Shown piece after piece: positions 41,798 through 54,000 of a DNA stretch of 64,000 nucleotides. Both the position numbers and the translations under genes were made by a program. Under the pieces are notes generated by a model. The model saw nothing but the letters and a program-made list of their open reading frames with translations. It was not told where the DNA came from and searched no databases. Source of the DNA: Parus major (taxonomy: Eukaryota > Chordata > Aves > Passeriformes > Paridae); assembly GCF_001522545.3 (NCBI RefSeq), contig NC_031779.1, forward strand, positions 4,523,122 through 4,587,121, in the 5' to 3' direction. The number at the start of each line of letters is the position of its first letter. Position 1 is the first letter of the stretch.

Positions 41798-42613
41798 TGT
41801 GGTGGGGTTTCCTGGGGTGTTGGAATCCAAAATAAAAGCCTCTCTGAGGTCCTCAGAGAGAGAAAAGAATTAAAATATATTAAGCCATAGATACAGAGTA
41901 AAAGTGCAAATTTTAGTTTTAAGTAAAAATATAGCTTAAGTGCCCTAAGAGTCTGTGTTAGCTAGTGAAAAGCCTTATAACCCAGTTTAAAGTTCAGTGA
42001 TAATACCCTTCACAAATTCAACTTAGCTCTAGATATAATGAAAATATAGTTTGCATTCTTGGATAGAACAGATAGAATTACTCATGTAAACAGATAATAC
42101 CCTATACATAAGATTTAAGTAAAAAGAACATTGCTTTTGCATGTCAGAATTAAATTCAGATTGGCGTAGAAAGTATTGTTTTAGAAGCGTGTTTTTAGCT
42201 GATTGGATGATTTATGAATTTAATCCCCTGTATTGGGGATCAGAGAAGAACAGGCAACAGAAGAAAAAAACATCTGAAGAAGAACAGCAGCACCATCATC
42301 ATCACCAACAGCTTTTGCAGCCCAGGACAGCAGAACTCCATGCTGAGAAGCTGCTGTCCTGAACACTAGGACCTTATACCAGAGAGCTGCTGCTCAGAAC
42401 TCAGGACTTTATGCCAAAAGCTTTTAGCAAATACTTTAACTCTCTGAACCCTTTGCCTTTGAGACTGATGCTTTTATACAACAAAAACCTTTCTATCAAA
42501 CATCAACTGCTCAAGCCTCTTTGAGACCTGGAAATATTATCAGAATCCCTGTTGAAACTCAACACTGGGGGTCTTGTATCTCCTGCTGAAGAGAAGTCAG
42601 GGATAAAACTACA
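41798..42613. mobile_element. Probable solo LTR of an endogenous retrovirus (ERVL-like)
   Basis: An 816-bp segment begins TGTGG and ends CTACA, an imperfect short inverted repeat with the TG...CA ends of LTRs. Its interior resembles, from memory, passerine ERVL-type LTRs: a stretch with CTGATTGGATGATTTATGAA, a CAGCAGCACCATCATC run, and two degenerate 36-bp direct repeats at 42350 and 42386 (GCTGCTG...AGGAC.TTAT.CCA). It contains an inverted repeat at 41840-41860. I see no internal viral region next to it and no second LTR, so it would be a solo LTR. No clear target-site duplication is visible, and orientation is not decided. Confidence 0.5.
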
Positions 42614-43799
42614 TGGAAAGAAAAAGGATTGGGTCAGGTGCATTGCATAGGTTTGCTTTGTTGGTTCTAACTTGTCATGATAAAGCGAATTTTACTGAGT
42701 GGGTTTTATTCAGTCTGAAATTTCAGAACTTAGGTCTGGTTAATGTTGCAGTGCAAGGATTTCCTTCTAAAACATTTTGTGACATGAGCTGGAATACCTT
42801 TTCATGGAAGAGCCTTACCTGTACTTTAAGTTGTGCGAGGGAAGCAGGCAGCTGTGAGTAAACACACTGTTCATTCCTGGGGGATGCAGACAATGATGGT
42901 GATATCATTTATCTTAATATTCAGATCTGGGAGATTTTAGCATGTTACCTCTAATGAATCCAAACAATATATTTTTATGTTCAACAAATGTCAAAACCTT
43001 GTCTAGAGGAAGGGTTGCACATACATGGTGGCAGGCAGGAAAACATCCCAGAACTTTGGCAGATGGCTCTCAGAGTTGACTGGTTGTGTGCATTTTGTGC
43101 TTCTGTTTTTATTTTAATGGATGTGACTTACAGTGAGAAAAGTTAGGATTATTTTTATGAAGTTTATTTGTGCATTATAAATGTTGAAAACTACTGTATA
43201 TTATTGAGAAACAAACTGTATTTGTTCAATGAAGAAATAATGCCCCCCTTTCCATCTCTAACTTTGAACAAGCTGATTATGTCATGCTGCTACAAAGTAA
43301 TACTTTTTACGGCTGGCATTTCTAAAGCTGATGCAAAAGGTGTTGTGCATTCTTTCCTCTGCACTAGAGAAGGAAAGTGCAAAAGCACAAATGCTGTAGG
43401 CAAAAACTGACTTTCCCTGGAACTGGAGCAAGTTCTGCCCTAGAAAGTATAAAGAATAAATTTTACCTTGTTTTAAAACATAAACTAGAAAAGAAAATGC
43501 ATAAGGACATTTATAGTTATTCTGAAACCATCTGTTAATGATGCAGCATTTAAAATACTCTGAGGCTTTATTGCACTGAGAAGAGAGAATTTCTTTTTTT
43601 CCTGAAATTATCAGATTTGATAATTATCAAATTATTCAGATGTGCTGAATTCATAAGTAGTTTTTTTTCCGCTTCTTTTTCCCCTGTTTATGTTTTGAGG
43701 GAATTAATCGTGTCTCCCTTTCAGGAATTTATTAAGGCAAATTTATAGCTTTAAGTACATGAACAGCATCAGCTGGTGATTACCTGAGTCTTTCAAGTC
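42614..43799. other. Intergenic sequence, nothing recognised
   Basis: AT-rich, with no repeat family or gene that I can identify. Confidence 0.6.
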
Positions 43800-43870
43800 T
43801 GCCACATGCTGAAATTCCATAGCAGATTGCGTCATTGCAATGATGTAAAGGGAGTCCCTTGGTTTCCTTT
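43800..43870. promoter_or_regulatory. Overlapping C/EBP-ATF type sites
   Basis: Within 24 bp (43826-43849) lie ATTGCGTCA (reverse TGACGCAAT), ATTGCAAT and TGATGTAAA. The first and last match the composite C/EBP-ATF response element (TGATGNAAN and its CRE-like variant), and the middle one is a C/EBP palindrome half-site pair. Three such sites packed together is unlikely by chance, but there is no promoter nearby. Confidence 0.25.
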
Positions 43871-44209
43871 TCTTTGGGTATCCAAATATTCTAGTTCAAG
43901 GCCTGGTGCTTTAAAGTTTTTAGCAATTATTCTTAAAGATGGAAACTGCTTTTAAATTGCTTCAGTGGTATAGGCACTCTCTGATTACATATAGCTCATA
44001 ATACATTTATATTTATACACTGCAAATTGTTTTATATGCTCCAGTATGAACTATGCGTAGTTTTCCTGATGCTTTTAGGCCAAATTGAGGTTGCTGCATC
44101 TCTGAAAACTTATTTTTAAAGTGAGGTTTTTTTTCATTTTTCCCACTTAAGCAAAATTCTATTGCTGCAAAGTAAAAATCCTATTGCTGAAAAGTAATTG
44201 TATGAGTGA

Positions 44210-44660
44210 GTGTCTCTGTTTAAGTGAACAGTTTATGGTTACTGTATTAAAGCGAACATTTCAACTTGGCTAACACAACCACTGAATAAACACATATTGA
44301 TATTATAGAACAAAATAATATATTAGTGCATTGCTCATTTGTGCTCTGATAGTCACCCTGATACTATTAGTCATGCGGGGAGTGACAAACACAATTACAC
44401 TCGAGTGCTAATAGAGTGGAAGGGCAAAACTGCCTGACCTCGGCATCCTGGGTCGATTTAAATGTTTGATGTCTCATTGAATTAGTATCACAGTGTGAAA
44501 GACAAAGCTCAAACTAATGGAAATGAGCCTGGACATGCAATACTGCTGATTGGGCTGACATAATTAGAATAATATTCTTCACACACTAATAACAAGCAGA
44601 AGAAATAAATAACCAAGAGATAACTTAATGACTGCATGCTAAAATGCTCCTTTGAATATG
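44210..44660. promoter_or_regulatory. Candidate conserved non-coding element, homeodomain-rich
   Basis: Dense ATTAG/CTAAT/TAATTA cores (for example TAATTAG at 44561, ACTATTAG near 44363, GTGCTAATAG near 44406), TGACA Meis-type and TGATTG-type motifs, and AGAATA-A-TATTCT. The sequence keeps moderate G+C islands such as GACCTCGGCATCC between them. Enhancer function is inferred from motif density only. Confidence 0.3.
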
Positions 44661-47600
44661 CTAAGGTTAGCATTTTCTATTTACTTATGGAGCACTGAGG
44701 GAATTTTTTCTCCATGTAATCATTAGCTGTGGTGATCAGCTCCATACTGGTCACTAAGGCCATATGAAACTATGCAGGTTGACCCAACTTTTCCCCCTCA
44801 ACATCATTATTTAACCCTCAGGGCATTGTTACAAATATCTGTCTCTCTAGAAAACCTACCCAATCCCTCATAAAAAGAGAGAGGAAAAAGGAGGAAAAAA
44901 AAAAAGCTGACACATGATGGATTCATAAATATATAGCTTTGTATCCTCTTATGCCCTTGATCTCTGAGGTACAGAGGGTCATAAAGCATGGGTAAATGTA
45001 CAGGGCTTTTGAAGACTGTATGGTTCTGTGGGCATGAAGTGAGATTTTGTTATGTTGGAAACAAAACACCCCACAATTTTTTAGAATGATTTTTACAGTA
45101 GCTTATCTTAAACTTTATCTTTGTCAATCTCTTATGTGCTTTCTCAGGTTGAGGTGAGGTGATGTAGAGACAGCCTAAGAAAAGCTGTAGGTGAGACAGA
45201 TGTCTAGAAAAGCACTTGACATCGCTCATCAGTTCCATCTAAACCTCCTTCTTCATCATTCATTCCTGATCATGATATGTGCACCAGAAATCCCATTTAA
45301 CACATATAAATAAACAATAAAGCACACTGGCTTCACTTCAGGTGGACAAGTTTTTGCCATGGGTGGAACTAGTAACCTGTTCAGCCATAAACATGTACTT
45401 GCAGGATGTAGGAGGACTTTTGATTCTTCACCGGGACCTACTGGGAGTAAAACCATAGCAATTTGCTGGTTAGGTATTAAGGAGTGTCATTCTGAGACTC
45501 AGATAAAAAATCATTCAATGGATTAACTAGATAAAATGCTTTTTTCTCTTCCTGCCTACAGAAGTTCATAACATAAATGTAAATATTTTTCTTATCTGAG
45601 TATATCATTGGACTGAAAAATAAGAACTCAACAACAGCTGCCTGAAGAGGCTGAGGAATATTTTCAGCTAGAAATATTGTGCCTTTGCTAGGTATGAGCA
45701 AACAAAGTTTATTGAGCTTTAGGTTCAATATGGTAACTTTGTCCTGGAATTTGCTACGAGATGTTTCTGGGTCAAGTCTTCAAAACACCAGATCACCAGG
45801 CTTCAATCAAGTCAGGAAGCTTTGGAGTGTTTTTGGAAGCTGATGCAGGAAAATTCCATTTCTTAATGCAGGAGCTGGCAGTGAACTTCCCTGTACTTCT
45901 GGAGCTATGACCTCATTCATGAGGGGATAGCACCACAGCACGAAACTGTTAATAAGATCGGATTCATTTAAATTTGGCTTGTTAGTGAGAACTGAAACTT
46001 TCAAATCTAGAAGACCTTAGACAATGTACACGGGTTTTTCATGCCCAGTTGACCCATAAATTTATATAATGACAAGCCTTCTATCATGAAGGTACTGAAG
46101 TACAAACCATAGTTTGAAATAAATAAGATGTTGCATGTTGCAAACTTGCAGGGAGCGGAGTCCCAGCAGAGCATTTTAGCTTTGACTAGCACGAGGTAGT
46201 GAATTGCTGTTCATCTGTTATGTTCATAAGCTGACCTACATCTGTTACTTCCTTTCAAATAATACCAATAAAAAAGAAGGCCCAGCATTTTCAGCAAATC
46301 ACATTATTTCACTTCATTAAGGGTTAAGGGTTTTATGTCAGTCTATTACCAATTCAGACTGAGATAGCAGTGCTGAGCCAGCACATGCCAAAGTATCGAG
46401 GGCTGGCACAGATGTGGGTGTCCTCTGCTTCCAGCACAATCACACTCAGTGCTGGAGGGATCTGACTGGGAAAGGGCTTGGGGTTTGTGTTATAAACCAG
46501 TGGCTTTAGTAAGTACAGCTGTCATGAAGGCAGTAAGAAATATATAACTGATGCCATTCCACAGGTTTTTGATTCTCAGAGTAAGTGACCCAAAATTGTC
46601 CCCCTCCTGATCCAAGCCCCTCAGCCTTCTGATCACTGTTGGTTCACTTACTTTTGTCAATGTTGACTTTGTGCTTGCCTGCTCTGAGTTGTTCCCATAT
46701 CCTTACGGAAGAAGCCCTGGCTCCCCTTAGTAAGAAAATCAGCATCATATAAGAGGAGCAGGAATAATTCTTCTCCTCCATAATGTGGAGAAAACAGAAG
46801 CAACAAATATAGTAAACTAATTACTATTACCTGTGATTATGCAGAGGCACTACCTGTGAGCAGCACCTCTTTTTCTTCCACCCTCATCTTTTACCAAGAA
46901 TACTAAACCAGTGATATTAACTATGGAATAAGAGGTTGAATCTTGAGGTAGTTTGAATTTAATGGTGAGGGATTATTTTTCCTCTCTGTTAAACCCATCT
47001 GAATTTATGCTGCTGTGCCACCAAACCTGCTCCACTCAGCCCCTTTAGATAACCTTCTGGAGTTTGTGTGCAAATGGCTGTTTTGAAACAGGAAACAGAC
47101 AACAGTGGCCACTAAAAACAAAAGATGCATATGCAAGCAGACCAAAGATGCTCTTATTTTTCTAGAGAGCCTTCTTTAAGCAAATCCTCTGGCTTTTGCT
47201 CAGGCCAGATACTGATTTTTGGTAATACACTGAACATTTTGAGGCTGGAGTCAGAGGCCTCCAAGCGCACCAGAGCTGATAATAGCAATAGCTTGACTTA
47301 TTTTGGTAGCTGAGCCTAACATAAGTTTCAACCCTCCATGAATGACTTAAAAGCTGCACACATTGAGCACCTTGCAGTGGTTTCTTGATGTTAACCAGTT
47401 GGGGAAATATGTTTTACCATTCACATGGGTTTATGTTTTTTCTGGCTTCATTCTTTATTTGGTGGCAGCTGTTTTCTCGCTCCATGTAAATGGTTCAGGT
47501 AGTACAGCCATATTCTCACTAAAAAGGATGTCAGCAGTCTGTTGTCCCTTACTTAGCTCTAGTTTCTGAATCTGTTCATGTTACAACTCAGTATAATTTG

Positions 47601-49416
47601 CATATCATTTGGCTTATTGACAGCTAATTTTTTTAAAACTGAATTCTGTTTTCAATAGAATTGGAGGAAGCAAACTTGTTAAACAAGCAGTGGTGGTTCT
47701 GCCTTTTCTGTGGCTCCTAAGGTAGTTAACATTTTAGTGAGGTCTGAGTTCTAAATTTTTTGTCATAGTGAACTGGGAAAATTTTTCCTTTAAAAGAGAC
47801 TTCCTCAAACAATGTCAAGATATCAGCTGTTGTGAAAGTATACTGATGAATGAGAAGTGGAATATTAACACTTCTAGGCTGAACATGTGGCTTCATCAGA
47901 ATCAGTCAAATCAGAATAATGGGTCTCAATTCTTTACATCCTTCTTCAATTTGTGCCTGTTGACACATCATTCCCTGATCTGTAGGTTTAGGTTTATATC
48001 ACATACCTGAAGAAACTACTCACAGATTTCTCATTTATATCTTCCATGTCTCTTTGTGCTGTGATTGCATGAAAAATATTATTTGTTTAATTTTATGGTA
48101 AGTAGGAATTTAATTTCAAGAGTAACTATGGGATTATCTAAACCTTTCTTCTGAAAGGCTCTTTTAACAAGATAAGCTTAGTAAAAGTAAAAGTGCTCTT
48201 TGGCACCCACTAGTGTGTCATTATCCAGTGCCTTGTGTGTGAAGGGTCAATTTTATATGGTGCAGAAAGGATAGAAAATGTCACTGTGATAATTTCTATT
48301 CTCAAATTCTCTATTCTCACAAACCATCAGCTTTTCCTGTGTTTTAATTTTCTGCAACAGTCTTCTCCTGTAGTCATAAAAAAAACTGAATCAAGGGAAT
48401 TGACATAAATTGAAATCTTTAAAGTATTTTGGATTCCCAGTCAGCAAATGTGTGTTTCAGTTTGTATGTTATTGAGGAACAACGACAACAGTCAGGGTGT
48501 TTTTCAGTAATTCCTGGTGCTCACGGATGAGTTAATGCCCTGAACTGGAAGGTCTGGTTCCTTCTGAAATTTGTAAGTTAGATAATGTTATATTCTTTTA
48601 TTTTTCCCCTCCAGTGGCCTTAGTCTTGATGATAACCTTGTGCACAGAGTGGTACTGCATATTTTCACAGCAATAGTTTAATGGAAGGTGATTACTTCAT
48701 TGGCAATACTCTGCGTCCATTTTGAACAGCAAATCCAAGTTCTGCCTGCACAAATATCACTGACAGGGGTTACTGAGTAATGCACAAGCTGCCACTTGAA
48801 GTGGGGTACTTGGGGGCATTCTTATGCAAAACATTGACAACCTTTCTGGACCACAGAACTGCAGCTTTCCACATCATTCAGAAAAGATAGAAACTTGAAT
48901 AATGATTTGAAATAAAATCCTTTATGTATTCAACTCTCCTGGTACAAACCCTCCACTATCAAGGAATGTACTGAAAGTGGTGGTATTCCAGTATCAGTTG
49001 AACAAAAACAGCCTTTGGCTATCTGGACTAATAAGAATGAAGAACACTTGCAGTTAGAAAAAAACAAGATTGTTTTGTTTTGTTTTGAGCAAATGTGGAA
49101 ATATCACACATAGCTGCAGATTTGATTTGCTTTCATGCCATTTGACAATCTGATAATTTTTACAAAGATATACTTGAAATGCTGTTTCATGCAAAGTTCA
49201 CTTTTTTTCTTGTTTAAAAAACACTACATCTTTAATTTGCAAGGCTGTGTATTAATTTTGCTGAGTACTGTTTATTTCCCTTCCCTTCCACTTTATTTAA
49301 AGTCAGTTGTTGACAACTCTCAGGCGTGTCAAAGTCTCACCACTAATAATTGCTTAAGGATCCCTAACTTCTATAAATGTTGGTTCCAGCTAAAAACCCC
49401 ATGCAATAGCCCTGCT
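44661..49416. other. Intergenic sequence, nothing recognised
   Basis: AT-rich, with scattered short open frames. No gene, RNA gene or mobile element identified. Confidence 0.6.
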
Positions 49417-49481
49417 AGAAGGAAAGGGGGAGGGGAGTAGGGAAGGAAAAAAGGGGTGGGGAAAAAAAGAAAAAAAAAAAA
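49417..49481 (+). repeat. Polypurine tract, 65 nt with two pyrimidines
   Basis: Only T49438 and T49457 interrupt a purine run that passes from G-rich (GGGGGAGGGGAGTAGGG) to A-rich. Five runs of three or more G are present, but one loop is about ten bases, so a quadruplex is possible and not certain. Such tracts can also form triplex DNA. Confidence 0.9.
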
Positions 49482-49779
49482 CCTGAGAACTTCTTCTGAT
49501 GAATTTTTGATTTTCCTTCCTAACAAAGAAATGTCTGAGATTCAAAGAAATAGCTTAAAGTGATATTATAAAATAGAATATGGAGTGCACTGTTCTGAAT
49601 GACTCTTTGCTTTTAATGTGAGGCTGAAAAATTGTCAGTGCCTTTTTTGATTAGATGAGATTATTTTTTTTTTTTGTTCTTGATCTAAGAATTGAGGAGA
49701 AAAACATGCTACTTGCATTTGAATATGGTATGAGCTGGCTGTAATGTGTTGAAGATAAAGCAATACCAGTACTGCCTGA

Positions 49780-50000
49780 AGGCGGCACCTGTATCTGTGG
49801 GTCAATGCCATTCTTCCTTAGATCGCTGCGGAGCCCTTCTCTCGGCTGCTGCTTTATTAGGCCTAATTAGGCAGGCTGTCACTTTTATTGGTGATGGAAA
49901 AGGAAGATAAGTAGATTACTTGTGTCATCTATCTCTATCCCGACGTGTCTAAAAAGTCTAAAGTGATTGCTGTGGGCCACAAATATATTTCACAAGAAGG
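49780..50000. promoter_or_regulatory. Candidate conserved non-coding element with interlocked palindromes
   Basis: Two perfect 12-bp palindromes overlap: ATTAGGCCTAAT (49856-49867) and GCCTAATTAGGC (49861-49872). Nearby are CpG-containing stretches (GATCGCTGCGG, CTCGGCTGC), TTTATTGG and GATAAG. The ordered half-sites suggest cooperative binding by homeodomain dimers. This is inference. Confidence 0.32.
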
Positions 50001-50791
50001 GGGGAAAAATCAGAAATGTATTAAAACTCTAGGAATGACTTACCTTTGGCACTACTGTGTGTAATTTCAAACCCACAGAGAAAAGAGTTACAGTACGTAT
50101 GTAAAGTCCTTTTGTTCAGAGGGAGAAGGTTGTCTGTAATGGTTTTTGTGATATCAAAATAATGAAAAAAGGCTGTTTTCTACTTAAAATTCTAGCAGCG
50201 GTTATATATATTTTAAAGTTAATCCAAGTTATAATAAGACTGCAGCATCTGTGGCTGGTGGAAGGGGCTATTTTGATGACAGGCTTGTTGACGTGTTCCT
50301 CTGATAGGTTTGCTCTTTGGATCATTACTCAGGGCATCTCCAGTTTATGCAGCATGTGTATATTTTTAATGATTGTTTATAGGAATAATTGTTTTCTAAA
50401 TAAATAAGGTATCAGATACCTTCTTAAACAAATAAATTATTAAGAGCTAATATTATCAACAGCAATCAGTACTTGTAATATTTTAATTGTCTGAGATATC
50501 TTCTGATTTGGAAGATGATAATCTCCAGGATGTTCCTCAACAGAAAGAGCTTACTAGGTATAACACTGTGGTAGAAAAATGAAACTACCTTTTATAGACT
50601 CTTATGAAAAGGAAACATGTTCTTGATTTAAGGATGTTGGTACAGCCAGATACCAATCATTACAGAACTTTAAGCTCAAGGTTAAAACAAAATGGATTTT
50701 GTATTTTAAAAAATTCTTAAAGCCACCAAATCACAACCAGAGAGGTGATAAAATGCTTTTAAAAATTTGGATTTTTTTTTTTTTCTTTCAG
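50001..50791. other. Intergenic sequence, nothing recognised
   Basis: AT-rich; it ends in the long T-tract that forms the acceptor of the candidate exon at 50792. Confidence 0.6.
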
Positions 50792-51015
50792 GTATGGGCT
50801 CTTACGTCAACTGTTGGTGCATCCAGTTATGTGGGATACAAATACTGACCTCTCAATATTTGATTGCAGCCACAGCACAGGTAGCAGAGCGTTAACGTAG
50901 GCATCTTTAAGAAATATGTCAAATATGTCTGAGAGAAAATTCCTAAAAATCTCATGTCTTTAACTATTAGCTAGAATAAATGTATAGGTATCAATAAAAC
51001 TATTTATAGACTTAA
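50792..51015 (+). other. Candidate 3'-terminal exon with a short C-terminal frame
   Basis: A 13-T run then CTTTCAG forms a strong acceptor. An 18-codon frame follows, VWALTSTVGASSYVGYKY, ending at TGA 50846. AATAAA occurs at 50975 and 50993. This has the outline of a small last exon. A donor-like CAG|GTAGCA at 50880 offers an internal-exon alternative of 89 nt. I do not recognise the peptide; chance remains the likelier reading. Confidence 0.18.
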
Positions 51016-54000
51016 TCACAGCTCAAGGGCAAGATCGGGCCCTATCCAGCATTCCTTACTCAGAACTCCTGTAGGCTTGAACTGTTTAATTTGAAGAAAT
51101 GTTCTTGTGTGTAGTAAGTGCTGTGCAAGATCTATTTAAAGACAAGTTCTGAATGCTGCACCAATGGCATCTTTATTCAAGATCCCGTGTTCCACAGGCA
51201 GTCAGCCATTCTATTTGTTTGGAAGCTTCAAATCTTCTCATCCATTATTCAATTCAGACTATTTTGGCTTTATTTTCTTTGCCTTAAATACTCCTCTTCA
51301 CAGATGTTGCCTAACTGCCACTATGAATATTGAGATAGCTGAAAGTGCAGTGTCATGGAAATCCACCATTAGGACACACAATTTCATAGCTGCTGTACAA
51401 GTCTTTTTGTATAAGTGGAGGTTTTTTGAGCTATGTTATGACAAAAATATTCTAAATGTTGGACAGAGAGGTAAATAGTACCAGGAACTTTTAAATAAGT
51501 TTGTCTTGAAGAACTTGCAGATCGTTATTAATTTGAAGTAATCCAGAAATTTGATGCTTCAGGGTTTTTTGTTCTGCCTACCACTGTAAGCTATAACTTT
51601 TACTCAGTACCCATTTCTCGATTATTTATCTTAATTACAGTATCTGCTCAGAGTGGGAGTCTTTCAATGTCAAGGTGTCAAGGTCTCTGAAAAACAAAGG
51701 CAATATTTTAATATGCGGTATTTGTTTTCCAAACTTCAAGGCTGAAACTATTTTCCACCATAATATGCAAGAGTCAACTGTAGTGTATAAAGGCAGTACA
51801 TTTAGTTCTCCATGTGGTAGAAACTCCCTTTGGAAACTGCAAGCTGCTGGCAGATGGGCTCAACAGCAACCTCATGGGAGGCAATCTCTCATAAGGAACT
51901 CGGTGCAACTTTTGAGGAGTCCCAAACGACATTTTGAATTGTGAGTTGGTGAATTGTCTGAGAGACAAAACCTTTTTACTCTATACCAGTACTGTGGTCT
52001 GCCTTCCGTTCATTTGTAGGGAGTGAGTAACTGTTTATCTACATTCCCCCAGTCAATCTGTAGTAAACACTGAAGGTGTCACTTTCCATGGGCTGCCAAA
52101 AGCAGCATTCTCTGTCCTTGCTTGCCCAGAGCCCAGGGCACACACACCTCACCAGATTTTAGGCTTAGGTTCTAATTCTTGTTTCTCATTGTGGATACAT
52201 CCGCTTTTAGACCCCAGTTTTAAGCATGGGAACATACTATCCATGCCTGGTTCTTTGTAAGATTTACCTAAGGATTATAACAGGATAGAGTTACTGATTC
52301 CAGCAGCTGATCACATGGACAACCACACCTCAGTTTACCAAACCCGGCTGATCGGGCGTCAGATGAAGAAAACTGAGGCCTGAACTCAAGGCAAATGTGA
52401 GAGCTATTAATTATTTACTGTCTCTGTGTCTCTTAGCACAAAGATCCAAGGTCTGATCTACTTGGAGATGTTTAATTCTATGTTGTCTGTAAGTTAAGGA
52501 AAAGCCAGTCTCTATATAAATATTTTTGCCGTTACATTGTTTTCTGGATGTGTCCATGTTTTTGTTGCTGACATTCAATGCCACCACAGCAGACACAGTG
52601 CATCTGAGTGATAAAAATTGAGTTCCTAAAAAGGTTATTTATTTTTCTAATTCTTTTAAAAGGTTTAGAGAAAAAAAAAAATCAAAATTACATTGCAATT
52701 TCATGGTTTCAGTATAACATGCCTTATTCCATTATTTCCTCACAGTATCTGAAGTTTCCTGACTTTTGGCTCATCCAACTCAAGTGACTCTGTAAAATCC
52801 CAAACAAGAGTCCTCACTTGAAAGATATGGAACAACTGTCGTTGCTTATGGTAAAAAAAAAAAATTAATTAATTCTTGTTTTCCTTCTTCCCCACAAACA
52901 TGCAAACTCTCTCCATGTCCATTCTCATGCCCTGTAACACCTTTGAACAAATCAAATTTCTGTATTTCCAATTCAGAAAAAGATCAGAGAAAAGAAAAGA
53001 CCAGAGCAAAGATGGCATCCTGGTTTCAAATCTGCCTCTGAGAGGAGGAAGGGAAAGGTACTGTTGTGCACCTTCTAAAAACTTTGAAAGCTCTACAGAG
53101 TGAATACACCTGGTTAGAATGAGAGTGTTTGTAAAATGTATAGTTGTAGTTGGTTATACAAACAGATGTGTCAAAATCTTAATGAGAAATAAGGTACTTT
53201 AGTAAGAAATATAAAATATAATGTTTTATTATTATTCTGGATTCTTTTAACAAGTGCTCTTTCTTTGCAATGACAAAGCATGATGCCTGCCTGTTTTCTG
53301 GCTATGTATTTCCAATTTTCTCCCTGGTCAGTTAGGGGTAGAGATGAACCCAGGTTCATATCCTCACAGGCTGCTGCAGACAAGGACCAACATATATTGA
53401 CCAGTGGAAGAATAAATCTGTGATGTATTGTACAAATATTTTCCCTTTTCGTGTTTGCATTCTTGCAGGGAACACATAAGAGGTTTTGTATTCTATGTGT
53501 ATTTATATAGAGAAGATTGGCCCTATAGTTTCTACAACCTTTTAAGTTATGAACTGTAGTCCAGTCAGGGTCTAGTAGGTCAAAAGCACTGAAGTAGCCA
53601 ACTGAAGCCAATTCATTTTTAAGAGATATTCATGATTCTAAGATGTTCCTCATTTCAAAAGGCAGATTGTGTCTCTCTAATCATGTTTGTTCCTTCTCTT
53701 CAGCCATTGAACCAATTACACACGAAGAAATATAATCTAAAATGACAAAGTTAATTGCACAAAATTCTTGCAGAGTTAGTTGAGATCAGCTTTAAAGACT
53801 CTTTAAATTTTTAAAGCAGCATACTCCTCCTCCTCCTCCTATTTCTGTGTTTCCTGTAAAGCCAGAGCCAAACTCCCTGTCAGCTAGGCAGGGTTTGAGG
53901 AAATAATTTAGTTCTCATATTTGTTTCCAATTGTGTCATTTTTTTGTCTTTTGATATTAACATACTTTTTATTTCAAACTAATGACATCTGTGTTGGCAA

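Noticed and set aside
42141..42362. 73-codon frame inside the probable LTR
   Set aside because: LTRs are non-coding, and the His-rich run comes from a CATCAT-type simple repeat.
53171..53611. 146-codon open frame on the minus strand
   Set aside because: Starts with TTG, low-complexity and without family resemblance; expected by chance in a 64-kb window.
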